This document shows, piece by piece, positions 1 to 6,331 of a stretch of DNA of 9,347 nt. The stretch is from contig JAJFFI010000262.1 of assembly GCA_021776755.1 (NCBI GenBank), forward strand, positions 1 through 9,347, read 5' to 3'. A program made the position numbers and the translations under genes. Source of the DNA: Alphaproteobacteria bacterium. Its GTDB lineage: Bacteria; Pseudomonadota; Alphaproteobacteria; JAJFFI01. The stretch's first letter is position 1. Each line of letters begins with the position of its first letter. Under the pieces are notes generated by a model, which did no database searches, was not told the DNA's origin, and worked only from the letters and a program-made list of their open reading frames with translations.

Positions 1-773
1 CCACGGGCGGTTCGACCTACAACATCGGCCAGATCGCCGAGGGCGAGCTCGACTTCGGCGTGGCGCAGTCCGACTGGCAGTACCATGCCTACAACTGCAC
101 CAAGGAGTTCGCCGACAAGGTCAAATGCTTCAAGGATCTGCGGGCCGTGTTCTCGGTGCATCCCGAGCCGTTCCAGATCATCGTCCGCGAGGACTCCGGC
201 ATCAAGACCTTCAAGGATCTGAAGGGCAAGCGCGTCAACATCGGCAACCCGGGCTCCGGCCAGCGTGGCACGATGGAAGTGCTGATGGCCGCCTACGGCA
301 TGAAGACCAGTGACTTCAAGCAGGCCACCGAGCTGACCTCCACCGAGCAGGCCGCCGCACTGTGCGACGGCAAGATCGATGCCTTCGGCTACACCGTTGG
401 TGTGCCGAATGCCGGTGTCGCCCAGGCGACCGATGGCTGTGGCGCAAAGATCATCTCGCTGAACACGGATGTCGAGAAGGGCCTGGTCTCGAAGTATCCG
501 TACTACGCCTTCACGACGATTCCGAAGGGCACCTACAAGACGTCCGACACCGATGTCACCACCTTCGGCGTGATGGCGACCTTCGTCACCAGCGCGAAGA
601 CCGATGACGATGTCGTCTATTCGGTCGTCAAGGCTGTCATGGAGAACATCGAGGACTTCCAGAAGCTGCATCCGGCCTTTGCGAACCTCGATCCGAAGAA
701 GATGAAGACTGACGGCAATGGGGCGCCGCTGCATCCGGGTGCCGAGAAGTACTATAAAGAAAAAGGCCTGTAG
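1..773 (+). CDS. TAXI-family TRAP transporter solute-binding protein (5' end missing)
   Basis: This is the C-terminal roughly 256 residues of a periplasmic binding protein that delivers a small, probably carboxylate, ligand to the fused TRAP permease encoded next. The frame is open from base 3, so the gene begins before the window and the GTG at 60 is an internal Val codon. Visible TAXI hallmarks are TGGSTYNI at the left edge, then LDFGVAQSDWQYHAY, then FSVHPEPF, then DLKGKRVNIGNPGSGQRGT, and later ALCDGKIDAF. TAXI proteins are usually about 320 residues long, so the signal peptide and roughly 60-80 residues are lost. The protein ends in a Lys-rich tail (KYYKEKGL) before TAG at 771-773. The ligand cannot be read from sequence; glutamate and 2-oxoglutarate are reported for some family members. 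Family assignment is firm, substrate is unknown. Confidence 0.95.
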   Translation, partial: TGGSTYNIGQIAEGELDFGVAQSDWQYHAYNCTKEFADKVKCFKDLRAVFSVHPEPFQIIVREDSGIKTFKDLKGKRVNIGNPGSGQRGTMEVLMAAYGMKTSDFKQATELTSTEQAAALCDGKIDAFGYTVGVPNAGVAQATDGCGAKIISLNTDVEKGLVSKYPYYAFTTIPKGTYKTSDTDVTTFGVMATFVTSAKTDDDVVYSVVKAVMENIEDFQKLHPAFANLDPKKMKTDGNGAPLHPGAEKYYKEKGL

Positions 774-792
774 GGGTTTAACCCTGCGGATT

Positions 793-838
793 TGGCCGGC
801 GTCTGCCGGTTTGCGCTTGCGGGCGCCGGCCATTTTTT
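793..838 (+). terminator. Stem-loop with T-run between binding-protein and permease genes
   Basis: A 9-bp GC-rich inverted repeat pairs 793-801 (TGGCCGGCG) with 824-832 (CGCCGGCCA), with a 22-base loop. It is followed by a run of six T at 833-838. This has the form of an intrinsic terminator directly after the binding-protein stop codon. Because the permease gene follows 55 bases later in the same direction, it may act as a partial terminator or mRNA-stabilising hairpin, giving more binding protein than permease. The loop is longer than is ideal, so strength is uncertain. Confidence 0.7.
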
Positions 839-892
839 CAATTTTGAAATTCTATATTTGTTGCGGGATCACGTTAGGCGCGAGGGGAAACG

Positions 893-3580
893 ATGGCTGG
901 CGAAAACGAACAATCAGTCGACGATCTGAAGGTCGACGAGGCCGAACTCAGTAAGGCACTCGAGGATATCGAATACACCGGGCGGAACATGGGCCCGAAA
1001 CTGGCCATGGTGGTCGCGGTTGTCGCGGTGGCGTGGGCGCTGTTCCAGATCTGGATTGCGTCGCCGATGCCATCGGCGCTGATTCTGGCGGATGTCCAGA
1101 AGCGAGCGATCCATCTCGGTTTCGCCCTGCTGCTTGGCTATCTCGTTTTTCCGGCCACCCGTTCGGCGGGCGAAAAAGGGATCGCCTGGTACGACATTGT
1201 GCTCGCCCTCATTGCATCGGGCTGTGCGCTTTATCTGTTCGTCAACTACAGCGGCCTCGTGTCGCGCCGGGGCGTGCTTTGGGAGCCCGGCGGATTCCCG
1301 GTTGAACTGATCATCGGCGGCGTCGGCATCGTCCTGCTGCTCGAGGCGACACGCCGCAGTATCGGTCTGCCGCTTGTCATCGTCGCATTGGTGTTCCTGC
1401 TATACTCGTTGTTGGGGCAGCAGGTCGGCTATACCGTCAGCTTTATCGGCCTGGCCCTCTGTCTTGCCGGCTTCTTCATGTTCCAGAAGAAGCACATGGT
1501 GCTCGCGGGCGTTCTGGTCGTTCTGGGACTGCTCCTGGTGCTGTACGGAATTTTCGGGGTCTTTGTACAAGATCTCCTTGCGCACAAGGGCGTCTCGCTC
1601 AATCGCCTGGTCGGCTACCAGTGGCTCGGCCAGGAAGCCATCTTTGGCATCCCGATCGACGTCTCGGTCGACTTCGTGTTCCTGTTCGTGCTGTTCGGCG
1701 CGATGCTCGACAAGGCGGGCGCGGGGCAATACTTCCTCGATCTCGCCTTCGCCATGGTCGGCAGGTACCGGGGCGGTCCGGCGAAAGCCGCCGTGCTGGC
1801 ATCCGGCATGACCGGCCTGATCTCGGGCTCGTCGATCGCCAACGTGGCGACAACCGGCGTGTTCACGATCCCGGTCATGATTCGAACGGGGCTGCCCGCG
1901 GTAAAGGCGGGCGCGATCGAGGTCGCGGCCTCCACCAATGGCCAGATCATGCCGCCGATCATGGGTGCGGCCGCCTTCATCATGGCCGAATTGATCGGCA
2001 TCCAGTACACGGAGGTCGTCATCGCGGCGACCATTCCGGCGGTCATCAGCTACATGGCGCTGCTCTACATCTCGCATCTCGAGGCATTGAAGCTGGGTCT
2101 GAAAGGCCTGCCGAAATCCGAAGTGCCGCTGTTCTTCAAGACGCTGATGAGCGGCCTTCACTTCATCATTCCAATCATCGTCCTCGTCTATCTGCTGATG
2201 GCCGAGCAATGGACCGCCAGTTCGTCGGTGTTCTATGCCATCGCCTGGCTGATCCTGACAATGATCGGCATGCGGTTCTGGCCCGAAGACTGGGACAAGA
2301 ACAAGCTGTTCATCCCGTTCTCGGTGCCGGTGCTGATCGCGACCGCGCTTCGCTGGGCGGTGGGCCTGGATGCAATTAACGCGACGGTCTGGGGACTGCT
2401 TGCGACGGTCGCCCTCGTCGCCGGGCTGTTCGTCGTGCGCCAGATGCACAACAAGGATGGACTCGCCGAGATCAAGCTCAGCCTGAAGGACATCGTCGAA
2501 GGCTTTGTTGCGGGCTCGCGCAACATGATCAACCTCGGCATCGCCGTAGCGTCGGCCGGCATCATCGTCGGTGCGGTCGGCTCGACCGGCCTCAACAACG
2601 CGCTGGTCGGCATCGTCGAGGTGATCTCGGGCGGCAACGTCTATATCCTGCTGTTCATGACCGCGGTGCTCTGCCTCGTGCTGGGCATGGGCCTGCCGAC
2701 GACGGCGAACTATCTCGTCGTGGCGTCCCTGCTTGCGGGTGTGCTGGTAGAGCTGGGCCAGGCTGCCGGCCTCGTGCTGCCGCTGATCGCGGTGCACATG
2801 TTCGTCTTCTACTACGGGCTCATGGCCGACTCGACACCACCGGTCTGTCTAGCGGCCTTCGCGGCGGCGGCCATATCACGCGCTGATCCACTGCAAACCG
2901 GCGTTCAGTCGTTCATGTACGATATCCGAACGGCGATCCTGCCCTTTGTCTTCATCTTCAACACCGAGTTGTTGTTGATCGGGGTCGACAGCTGGTGGCA
3001 CGGGATAATGATATTCGTGGTGTCGCTAACAGCAATACTCGCCTTCAGTTCTGCGACGCAGGGCTGGCTAGTTGTGAAAACGCGATGGTACGAGGTGATA
3101 GCATTGCTGGTCGTGACGCTGGCGCTGTTCCGGCCGGGATTCTTCATGGATCTGGTCTATCCACCGTATCAGGATGTGGATCCTGCCAAGGTGATCGCCG
3201 GCGAGCTCAAGGTGCCGAAAGACACCACTGTTCGCTTCCATGTGACGCGGGAGACCAACTACGGCGACCGTCTGCGGCTCAACCTCCTGAAGGCGCCCGA
3301 GGACGGGGTTTCGCTGAAAGACGGCTACGGGCTCGAGCTCGAGCAGATCGATGGCCGGTACGTGGTCAAGGACGTCGCGTTCAACAGCCAGGCCGAGAAA
3401 TTCAAGATGGCCAGCGGCGATGTCTTGACCAAGGTCGACTACGAGAAGAGCGGTCTGCCCGACAAGAAGTGGGTCTATCCGCTCGGACTTCTCTTGCTGG
3501 GCTTGATCATCGCCGGCCAGCTTGCCCGGCGGCGGAAAGATCCCAAGCCGGAACGCGAGGAAGCGACCCAGGGAACCTGA
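893..3580 (+). CDS. TRAP transporter fused permease (4TM/12TM), TAXI-associated, with DUF3394-type C-terminus
   Basis: This is an inner-membrane permease of 895 residues that combines the small (DctQ-like) and large (DctM-like) TRAP subunits and uses an ion gradient to import the ligand brought by the TAXI protein. A soluble N-terminus (1-35) is followed by many hydrophobic segments. Family motifs seen are SGSSIANVATTGVFTIPVM (311-329), ASTNGQIMPPIMGAAAFIMAE (346-366), GMGLPTTANYLVVASLLAG (598-616) and YGLMADSTPPVCLAAFAAAA (641-660). Residues about 680-865 form an extra C-terminal part ending in one more membrane segment (862-875), matching what I recall as DUF3394. The start at 893 follows a GAGGGGA ribosome site. 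Residues about 180-222 look like an added membrane hairpin compared with the usual fused permease. A patch of rare codons lies near 2849-3103. The gene sits 20 bp ahead of the stress-protein gene, so the two are probably co-transcribed. Confidence 0.95.
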   Translation: MAGENEQSVDDLKVDEAELSKALEDIEYTGRNMGPKLAMVVAVVAVAWALFQIWIASPMPSALILADVQKRAIHLGFALLLGYLVFPATRSAGEKGIAWYDIVLALIASGCALYLFVNYSGLVSRRGVLWEPGGFPVELIIGGVGIVLLLEATRRSIGLPLVIVALVFLLYSLLGQQVGYTVSFIGLALCLAGFFMFQKKHMVLAGVLVVLGLLLVLYGIFGVFVQDLLAHKGVSLNRLVGYQWLGQEAIFGIPIDVSVDFVFLFVLFGAMLDKAGAGQYFLDLAFAMVGRYRGGPAKAAVLASGMTGLISGSSIANVATTGVFTIPVMIRTGLPAVKAGAIEVAASTNGQIMPPIMGAAAFIMAELIGIQYTEVVIAATIPAVISYMALLYISHLEALKLGLKGLPKSEVPLFFKTLMSGLHFIIPIIVLVYLLMAEQWTASSSVFYAIAWLILTMIGMRFWPEDWDKNKLFIPFSVPVLIATALRWAVGLDAINATVWGLLATVALVAGLFVVRQMHNKDGLAEIKLSLKDIVEGFVAGSRNMINLGIAVASAGIIVGAVGSTGLNNALVGIVEVISGGNVYILLFMTAVLCLVLGMGLPTTANYLVVASLLAGVLVELGQAAGLVLPLIAVHMFVFYYGLMADSTPPVCLAAFAAAAISRADPLQTGVQSFMYDIRTAILPFVFIFNTELLLIGVDSWWHGIMIFVVSLTAILAFSSATQGWLVVKTRWYEVIALLVVTLALFRPGFFMDLVYPPYQDVDPAKVIAGELKVPKDTTVRFHVTRETNYGDRLRLNLLKAPEDGVSLKDGYGLELEQIDGRYVVKDVAFNSQAEKFKMASGDVLTKVDYEKSGLPDKKWVYPLGLLLLGLIIAGQLARRRKDPKPEREEATQGT

Positions 3581-3600
3581 CGGAAAGAAGGAGAACGAAA

Positions 3601-4029
3601 ATGTATTCGCATGTCCTGCTGACCGTCGATCTGACGGCTGAAAAACCGGGCCGGAAGGCCCTGCCCGTGGCGCTCAAACTGTGCGAGGCGTTCGAGGCGA
3701 AGCTCACGATACTCAACGTGGTGCCGAGCTTTGAGTCGCCGACCGTAAGCCAGTATTTTCCCGCGGGGTCCGAAGCGAAAATCATCGATGCGGCACGCGC
3801 CGAATTGGAGAAGTTCGCGGAAAGCAATGTGCCCAAGGGCCAGACGTCGGAAACCCATATAGCGCTGGGAACGATCTATGACGAGATCATCAAGTTCGCC
3901 AATCGTGCGGACGTCGATCTGATCGTCATGGGCGCCCACACCCCGCGGGGTGCGGACTACCTGCTTGGCCCCAATGCCGCACGGGTCGTGCGCCATTCCG
4001 GGAAGTCGGTGATGGTCGCCCGCGACTGA
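3601..4029 (+). CDS. Universal stress protein, UspF/UspG-like, linked to TRAP operon
   Basis: This is a cytoplasmic single-domain Usp of 142 residues, the usual length. The N-terminal strand is MYSHVLLTVDL, with the acidic residue Asp10 in the place that contacts adenine nucleotide in ATP-binding Usps. The C-terminal signature is DLIVMGAHTPRG, then YLLGPNAARVVRH, then SVMVARD. The loop is one residue shorter than the G-2x-G-9x-G-S/T pattern, and Pro replaces the usual Ser/Thr after the last Gly (GPN). This resembles the UspF/UspG branch, whose members carry LLGSNAA there. A clear AAGGAG ribosome site (3588-3593) lies 7 bases before the ATG. Usp genes behind TRAP operons have a precedent in TeaD, which regulates the TeaABC ectoine transporter in Halomonas, so a role in tuning this transporter is a reasonable inference. 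Confidence 0.93.
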   Translation: MYSHVLLTVDLTAEKPGRKALPVALKLCEAFEAKLTILNVVPSFESPTVSQYFPAGSEAKIIDAARAELEKFAESNVPKGQTSETHIALGTIYDEIIKFANRADVDLIVMGAHTPRGADYLLGPNAARVVRHSGKSVMVARD

Positions 4030-4053
4030 TCCGTCCCTGGAGACTTGTGACGC

Positions 4054-4087
4054 AAGAAAAACGGGCGCTCCTGGCGGGGCGCCCGTT
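4054..4087. terminator. Two-way intrinsic terminator between convergent genes
   Basis: A perfect 9-bp stem pairs 4060-4068 (AACGGGCGC) with 4079-4087 (GCGCCCGTT), with a 10-base loop. On the - strand it is followed by a T-rich tail (the complement of AAGAAAA at 4054-4060), so it is a good terminator for the cytochrome P460 gene ending at 4111. On the + strand the tail (TTGATCTTT) is weaker, but the hairpin also sits 30 bp after the stress-protein stop codon and probably ends that transcript too. Confidence 0.85.
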
Positions 4088-4110
4088 GATCTTTGCAGGT
4101 AGGGACGTGG

Positions 4111-5292
4111 CTAGTTCTTCTTGCGGAACTCCGCCGGCACGAACAGCATCGAGTCCTTCTCGGCGGCAAGGCCGAGGTGGCACTCGTAGCAGAAGTTCAT
4201 GGCGGCACTGCCCTTGCCCTTGGTGATCCCGGCGACGGTGCCGTCGGGCATGACCATTGTGTATTTCCAGTCGCCGCTGACCTTGTTCCAGCCGGCATCC
4301 ATCTTTTCCATGATGAACAGCGGCCCGATCGCAACCTTGCCGTCGGCCTGCACCTGGAAGCTGTCCTTCACCAGCGTCGCGCCGGGCAGCATGGCGTTCG
4401 CCTTGTCGAACTTGGCGTAGTTGAATGCACTCTTGCCGTCGACGTAATTATTGACGTAGCGGTTGCCATGGGTCGCCGACGTGTAGGGCACCGTGTTGAC
4501 GGTTTTCCATTCGGCGTAGGTCTTGGCGGTCTCGATGCCTGATTTCGCGTAAGCCGCCTTCATTTCCTCCATCAGGCACTTGTAGGCCTCTGCCGCCTCG
4601 CACTTGTTGATCTCGGCAGACCCCGCGCCGCCGCAGGCTCCGCACGCGCCGCATTTCGCTTTCGCGCCACATGCGCCGCATTTCGCTTTCTTGGCACCGC
4701 AGGCACCGCATTTGGCTTTCGCGCCACATGCGCCGCATTTCGCTTTCTTGGCACCGCAGGCACCGCATTTTGCTTTCGCACCGCAAGCACCGCATTTCGA
4801 CTTCGCCCCGCACTGGGCCGATGCCTTCTGCAGACGGGGCACGACGCATGTCGCACTGACCGCCGAAGCCGCGCCGCAGGGACCGCACGCCCCACAGGTT
4901 TTCTTCGCGCCACAGGCCCCGCATTTGGCCTTCGCACCGCAGGCGCCACATTTGGCCTTCGCGCCGCAGGCACCGCATTTGGCTTTCGCACCGCACGCGC
5001 CGCATTTTTTCTTGCCGGCGCAGGAAGCGATCTGCACGGGGTGTGTCCCCGATGCCGACCGCGCGCGCGGGTTCTCGTTGACGATCGACCGCAGCGCCTC
5101 GACCGAAACCGCGGCGCCGGGCGACCCTGCCTGTGACGCGGCTGCGTCCGCGCGGGCCGATTGCGGCGCCCATGTAATCATTGCGCCACCGAGGGCAACA
5201 CCAAGCCCGAGCATCGCCGGCACCACGGCGCCGGAGAGCAATCTGTCTTTCGATCTTTGTGTTTTGCCTGAAGTCATGATTTTCGATGGCAT
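4111..5292 (-). CDS. Exported cytochrome P460-domain protein with two Cys-rich CGACG repeat arrays
   Basis: The protein has 393 residues. Residues 1-48 are a basic start, a hydrophobic stretch (about 19-40) and a likely signal-peptidase site after Ala-Arg-Ala48, so export to the periplasm is expected. Residues 91-220 hold 27 Cys in two arrays of CGACG units: five at a strict 9-residue spacing (96-140) and six at alternating 9/10 spacing (166-220). Residues from about 225 form a cytochrome P460 domain with HGNRYVNNYV (275-284), GATLVKDSF (304-312), GPLFIMEKM (323-331), SGDWKYTMVMPDG (339-351) and the haem c site C368-Y-E-C371-H372. Lys309 aligns, from memory, with the lysine cross-linked to haem in Nitrosomonas europaea P460. 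P460 enzymes oxidise hydroxylamine or bind NO. The arrays resemble the EGKCG motifs of copper-binding bufferins (DUF2282) but are denser. The ATG at 5292 has a GGGAG site 7 bases upstream. Domain call is firm; function of the arrays is inference. Confidence 0.88.
   Translation of the reverse strand: MPSKIMTSGKTQRSKDRLLSGAVVPAMLGLGVALGGAMITWAPQSARADAAASQAGSPGAAVSVEALRSIVNENPRARSASGTHPVQIASCAGKKKCGACGAKAKCGACGAKAKCGACGAKAKCGACGAKKTCGACGPCGAASAVSATCVVPRLQKASAQCGAKSKCGACGAKAKCGACGAKKAKCGACGAKAKCGACGAKKAKCGACGAKAKCGACGACGGAGSAEINKCEAAEAYKCLMEEMKAAYAKSGIETAKTYAEWKTVNTVPYTSATHGNRYVNNYVDGKSAFNYAKFDKANAMLPGATLVKDSFQVQADGKVAIGPLFIMEKMDAGWNKVSGDWKYTMVMPDGTVAGITKGKGSAAMNFCYECHLGLAAEKDSMLFVPAEFRKKN
4633..4797 (-). 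repeat. Cys-array 2: six CGACG units inside the P460 gene
   Basis: This encodes residues 166-220, six KCGACGA(K) units. Their first Cys fall at 167, 176, 186, 195, 205 and 214, so spacing alternates 9 and 10 residues and forms a 19-residue higher-order repeat. The last unit ends CGACGAC with one extra Cys (220). Every unit holds a CxxC pair and most are flanked by Lys. It is in frame throughout and is separated from array 1 by a 26-residue spacer that holds two further Cys (149, 161). Confidence 0.95.
4658..4770 (-). repeat. 57-bp near-identical tandem duplication within Cys-array 2
   Basis: Bases 4658-4713 are identical to 4715-4770, an exact 56-base match at a 57-base offset. The flanking bases differ (C at 4657, G at 4714, T at 4771). 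The unit is 19 codons and covers two CGACG motifs, one followed by AK and one by AKK. Identity at the silent positions, unlike the more diverged 27-base units of array 1, points to recent duplication. Confidence 0.93.
4873..5007 (-). repeat. Cys-array 1: five CGACG units inside the P460 gene
   Basis: This encodes residues 96-140 as five units with a strict 27-base (9-residue) period, the first Cys being 97, 106, 115, 124 and 133. The last unit reads TCGACGPCG, with Pro and a third Cys. Neighbouring units differ at silent third positions (for example GCC versus GCT or GCG for Ala), so protein sequence has been kept while DNA has drifted. That pattern suggests selection on the motif. Confidence 0.95.
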
Positions 5293-5299
5293 GTGGCCG

Positions 5300-5304
5300 C
5301 TCCC
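5300..5304 (-). promoter_or_regulatory. Ribosome binding site fixing the P460 start
   Basis: Read on the - strand, GGGAG is followed by seven bases and then ATG at 5292-5290. The other in-frame ATG (5277) has no such site before it. The longer start also gives the basic region ahead of the hydrophobic signal segment. Confidence 0.65.
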
Positions 5305-5342
5305 GTGATTTCATCAACTTGAGGAGCAGCCTACGCCCGTAC

Positions 5343-5401
5343 CCGGTCACGAGCGTTCACGTATCTGTGAGGTATGCCCATTCTCACCGGAATGTGACCG
5401 G
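5343..5401. promoter_or_regulatory. Divergent control region with five TCAC/GTGA half-sites
   Basis: The 162-bp gap between the divergent P460 and NirV-like genes holds TCAC at 5347, 5357 and 5384 and GTGA at 5367 and 5394. The spacings are 10, 10, 17 and 10 bases. Two dyads TCAC-N6-GTGA result (5357-5370 and 5384-5397). The outer elements form an inverted pair, CCGGTCAC (5343-5350) and GTGACCGG (5394-5401), so each gene has a GTGACCGG element pointing toward it about 50-54 bases before its ATG. That fits an operator, or an ECF-type -35 element (Caulobacter SigF-type promoters use GTAACC), but no matching -10 was found. The role is inferred. Confidence 0.45.
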
Positions 5402-5454
5402 ATTTACCGCCCATGCGGTGGCGCAGCCCGGCAAGGCGCTCCAATATTGGTGTC

Positions 5455-6330
5455 ATGAAGACGCGGGTATTCAGCGCCGCCGCCGCGGCCAGTTTCCTCA
5501 TCATCGCCGGGTTGAGTTCCGGAAGCCTCGGAGCCGGACCGGAGGCGCCCGAAGTCGTGCGCGTGCCGGCCGGCGCGTTCATCGAAGGCTCGGACCGCGC
5601 CGAGCGGGAATATGCATACCGCATCGACGAGCAGGCCTATGGCCACAGCACGACGCGGAAGCAGAAATGGTACGAGAACGAGCCGCCGCGCCGGCAAGCG
5701 ACGCTGCCCGAATTTCATATCATGAAGACGCTGGTCACGAACGAGATGTATGCGGCGTTCCTGGCCGCGACCGGACACCCGCCGCCGGACGTCGACCGCG
5801 CGACCTGGGAAGGCTATGGCCTGATCCATCCGTACAAGCGATCCCGGAAATTCGCCTGGACGGACGGCAAGATCCCGGCCGGACGCGAAACGCATCCCGT
5901 GGTGATGGTGTCCTGGCACGACGCGCGGGCCTATGCGGCGTGGCTCTCGAACACGACCGGACAAACCTGGCGGCTCCCGGACGAACAGCTGTCGGAAAAG
6001 GCTTGCCGTGGTACTGACGGGCGCTACTTTCCCTGGGGCAATACCTACGAGCCAAAGCGCCTGAACAGCCATGACGCCGGTCCCTTCGAGACCGTGCCGG
6101 TGGCCCGCTACCCGGAAGGTGCGAGCCCCTACGGCGTGCTGGACGCGACCGGCCAGGTGTTTGAATGGACGAGTGCCGCGAACCCCGACCGGCCCGGGCG
6201 CTATATGGTCCGGACCGGGTCGTGGGACGACAAGGGCTGCGGTATCTGCCGGTGCGCCGCCAGGCACTCCCGCCCGGAGAACATCAAGCATATACTGGTC
6301 GGGTTCCGGCTGGTCCGGGGCGTGAAATAG
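5455..6330 (+). CDS. nirV: NirV-like SUMF1/formylglycine-generating-enzyme-fold protein, exported
   Basis: The protein has 291 residues from the ATG at 5455, which starts a clean signal peptide (MKTRVFS, Ala-rich core, likely cut near Leu-Gly-Ala27). The upstream in-frame ATG (5413) would add 14 charged residues, has no convincing ribosome site, and lies just 12 bases past the GTGACCGG element, so it is less likely. SUMF1-fold motifs in order are VPAGAFIEGSD (37-47), LVTNEMYAAFL (93-103), HPVVMVSWHDARAYAAWL (147-164), WRLPDEQ (172-178), RYFPWG (190-195), SPYGVLDATGQVFEWTS (224-240), RTGSWDD (253-259) and GFRLVR (283-288). The SDRAERE and LIHPY segments resemble, from memory, NirV, encoded beside copper nitrite reductase nirK in Rhodobacter sphaeroides. 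NirV's role is unknown. A Cys cluster C262-x2-C265-x-C267 is present; the Cys pair that binds copper in true formylglycine-generating enzymes is not intact. No nirK lies in the window. It is followed one base later by the His-rich gene. Confidence 0.82.
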   Translation: MKTRVFSAAAAASFLIIAGLSSGSLGAGPEAPEVVRVPAGAFIEGSDRAEREYAYRIDEQAYGHSTTRKQKWYENEPPRRQATLPEFHIMKTLVTNEMYAAFLAATGHPPPDVDRATWEGYGLIHPYKRSRKFAWTDGKIPAGRETHPVVMVSWHDARAYAAWLSNTTGQTWRLPDEQLSEKACRGTDGRYFPWGNTYEPKRLNSHDAGPFETVPVARYPEGASPYGVLDATGQVFEWTSAANPDRPGRYMVRTGSWDDKGCGICRCAARHSRPENIKHILVGFRLVRGVK

Positions 6331-6331
6331 A

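Noticed and set aside
836..849. Short palindrome TTTCAA-N2-TTGAAA as an operator
   Set aside because: It is AT-rich, overlaps the terminator T-run, and has only 6-base arms; chance is a sufficient explanation.
1400..2797. - strand open frame of 465 codons inside the permease gene
   Set aside because: The product is a His/Asp/Arg/Gln-rich composition typical of reverse-strand shadow frames; the + strand frame has clear TRAP motifs over the same bases.
4834..4848. Possible sulfatase-type CxPxR site in the spacer between the arrays, as a target for the SUMF1-fold neighbour
   Set aside because: The residues are C149-V-V-P-R; Pro is one position too late for CxPxR, so it does not match the formylglycine consensus.
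4633..5007. Possible CRISPR-like array because of regularly spaced short repeats
   Set aside because: Units are in frame, there are no unique spacers between them, and they encode a repeated peptide; no cas gene is near.
4604..5308. Long + strand open frame of 234 codons rich in APHAPHFAF repeats
   Set aside because: It is the antisense reflection of the Cys arrays: the 27-base repeat has no stops in that frame. The - strand frame has a signal peptide, a P460 domain and a ribosome site.
5305..5317. FNR/NNR-like dyad GTGAT-N3-ATCAA upstream of the P460 gene
   Set aside because: The spacer is three bases and not four, one arm is imperfect, and it would overlap the P460 ribosome site region.
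5413..5454. Upstream start for the NirV-like protein
   Set aside because: It would put an Arg-rich 14-residue lead ahead of a complete signal peptide and would lie almost on the proposed promoter element.
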